This document shows, piece after piece, positions 5,448 through 5,450 of a DNA stretch of 5,450 nt. The DNA comes from Ruminococcaceae bacterium UBA7135 (lineage in GTDB: Bacteria; Bacillota; Clostridia; Oscillospirales; Ruminococcaceae): positions 1 through 5,450 of the forward strand of contig DKXD01000209.1 of the NCBI GenBank assembly GCA_002492075.1. The letters are read 5' to 3'. A program made the translations under genes and the position numbers. The notes beneath the pieces were generated by a model. That model saw only the letters and a program-made list of their open reading frames with translations. It had not been told where the DNA came from and made no database searches. Position 1 is the stretch's first letter. The number at the start of each line of letters is the position of its first letter.

Positions 5448-5450
5448 TTG
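5448..5450 (+). promoter_or_regulatory. Possible start of a -35 box, cut by the window end
   Basis: The AT-rich run after the terminator ends in CCCCTTG. Such a tract ahead of TTG often leads into TTGACA in Bacillota, so a promoter for the next plus-strand gene may begin here. Only three bases are visible, so this is a weak suggestion. Confidence 0.2.

Overview
The window looks like a chromosomal segment of a low-to-mid GC member of the Bacillota, probably a gut-type Clostridia (Ruminococcus/Oscillospirales-like). The reasons are strong AGGAGG-type ribosome binding sites, near-consensus sigma-A promoters with extended -10 elements, a RadA and a DUF342/FapA-family protein of clostridial type, and a secreted-protease/lipoprotein pair typical of Gram-positive secretion. 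The taxonomic call is an inference from sequence style; there is no rRNA or marker comparison behind it. No RNA gene, CRISPR array, insertion sequence or phage gene is visible.

Layout. (1) Bases 1-2180, plus strand: a three-gene run of radA (DNA recombination/repair ATPase), a 115-aa uncharacterised protein whose ATG overlaps the radA stop, and a 119-aa DUF2809-type membrane protein. It ends at a small hairpin with a U-rich tail. (2) Bases 2158-2307: a short convergent intergenic region holding three hairpins. (3) Bases 2308-3714, minus strand: a two-gene operon with its own fully consensus promoter (TTGACA, 17 bp, TATAAT with extended TGn). It encodes a signal-peptide-bearing metzincin-like zinc metalloprotease, then, 2 nt after its stop, a lipoprotein. 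An inverted repeat lies exactly at the predicted transcription start. (4) Bases 3630-3984: an AT-rich divergent intergenic region with promoters facing both ways. (5) Bases 3985-5370, plus strand: a 461-aa DUF342/FapA-family protein, closed by a strong intrinsic terminator at 5387-5418. The last bases (TTG at 5448-5450) may begin the -35 box of the next gene.

How it fits together. The radA run and the fapA-like gene look like ordinary chromosomal genes. The minus-strand operon between them is more AT-rich and has its own promoter, a putative operator or 5' stem-loop, and tight translational coupling. It is the most accessory-looking part of the window. A secreted protease paired with a surface lipoprotein suggests the two act together outside the membrane, for example as protease with anchor, inhibitor or substrate, but nothing in the sequence settles which.
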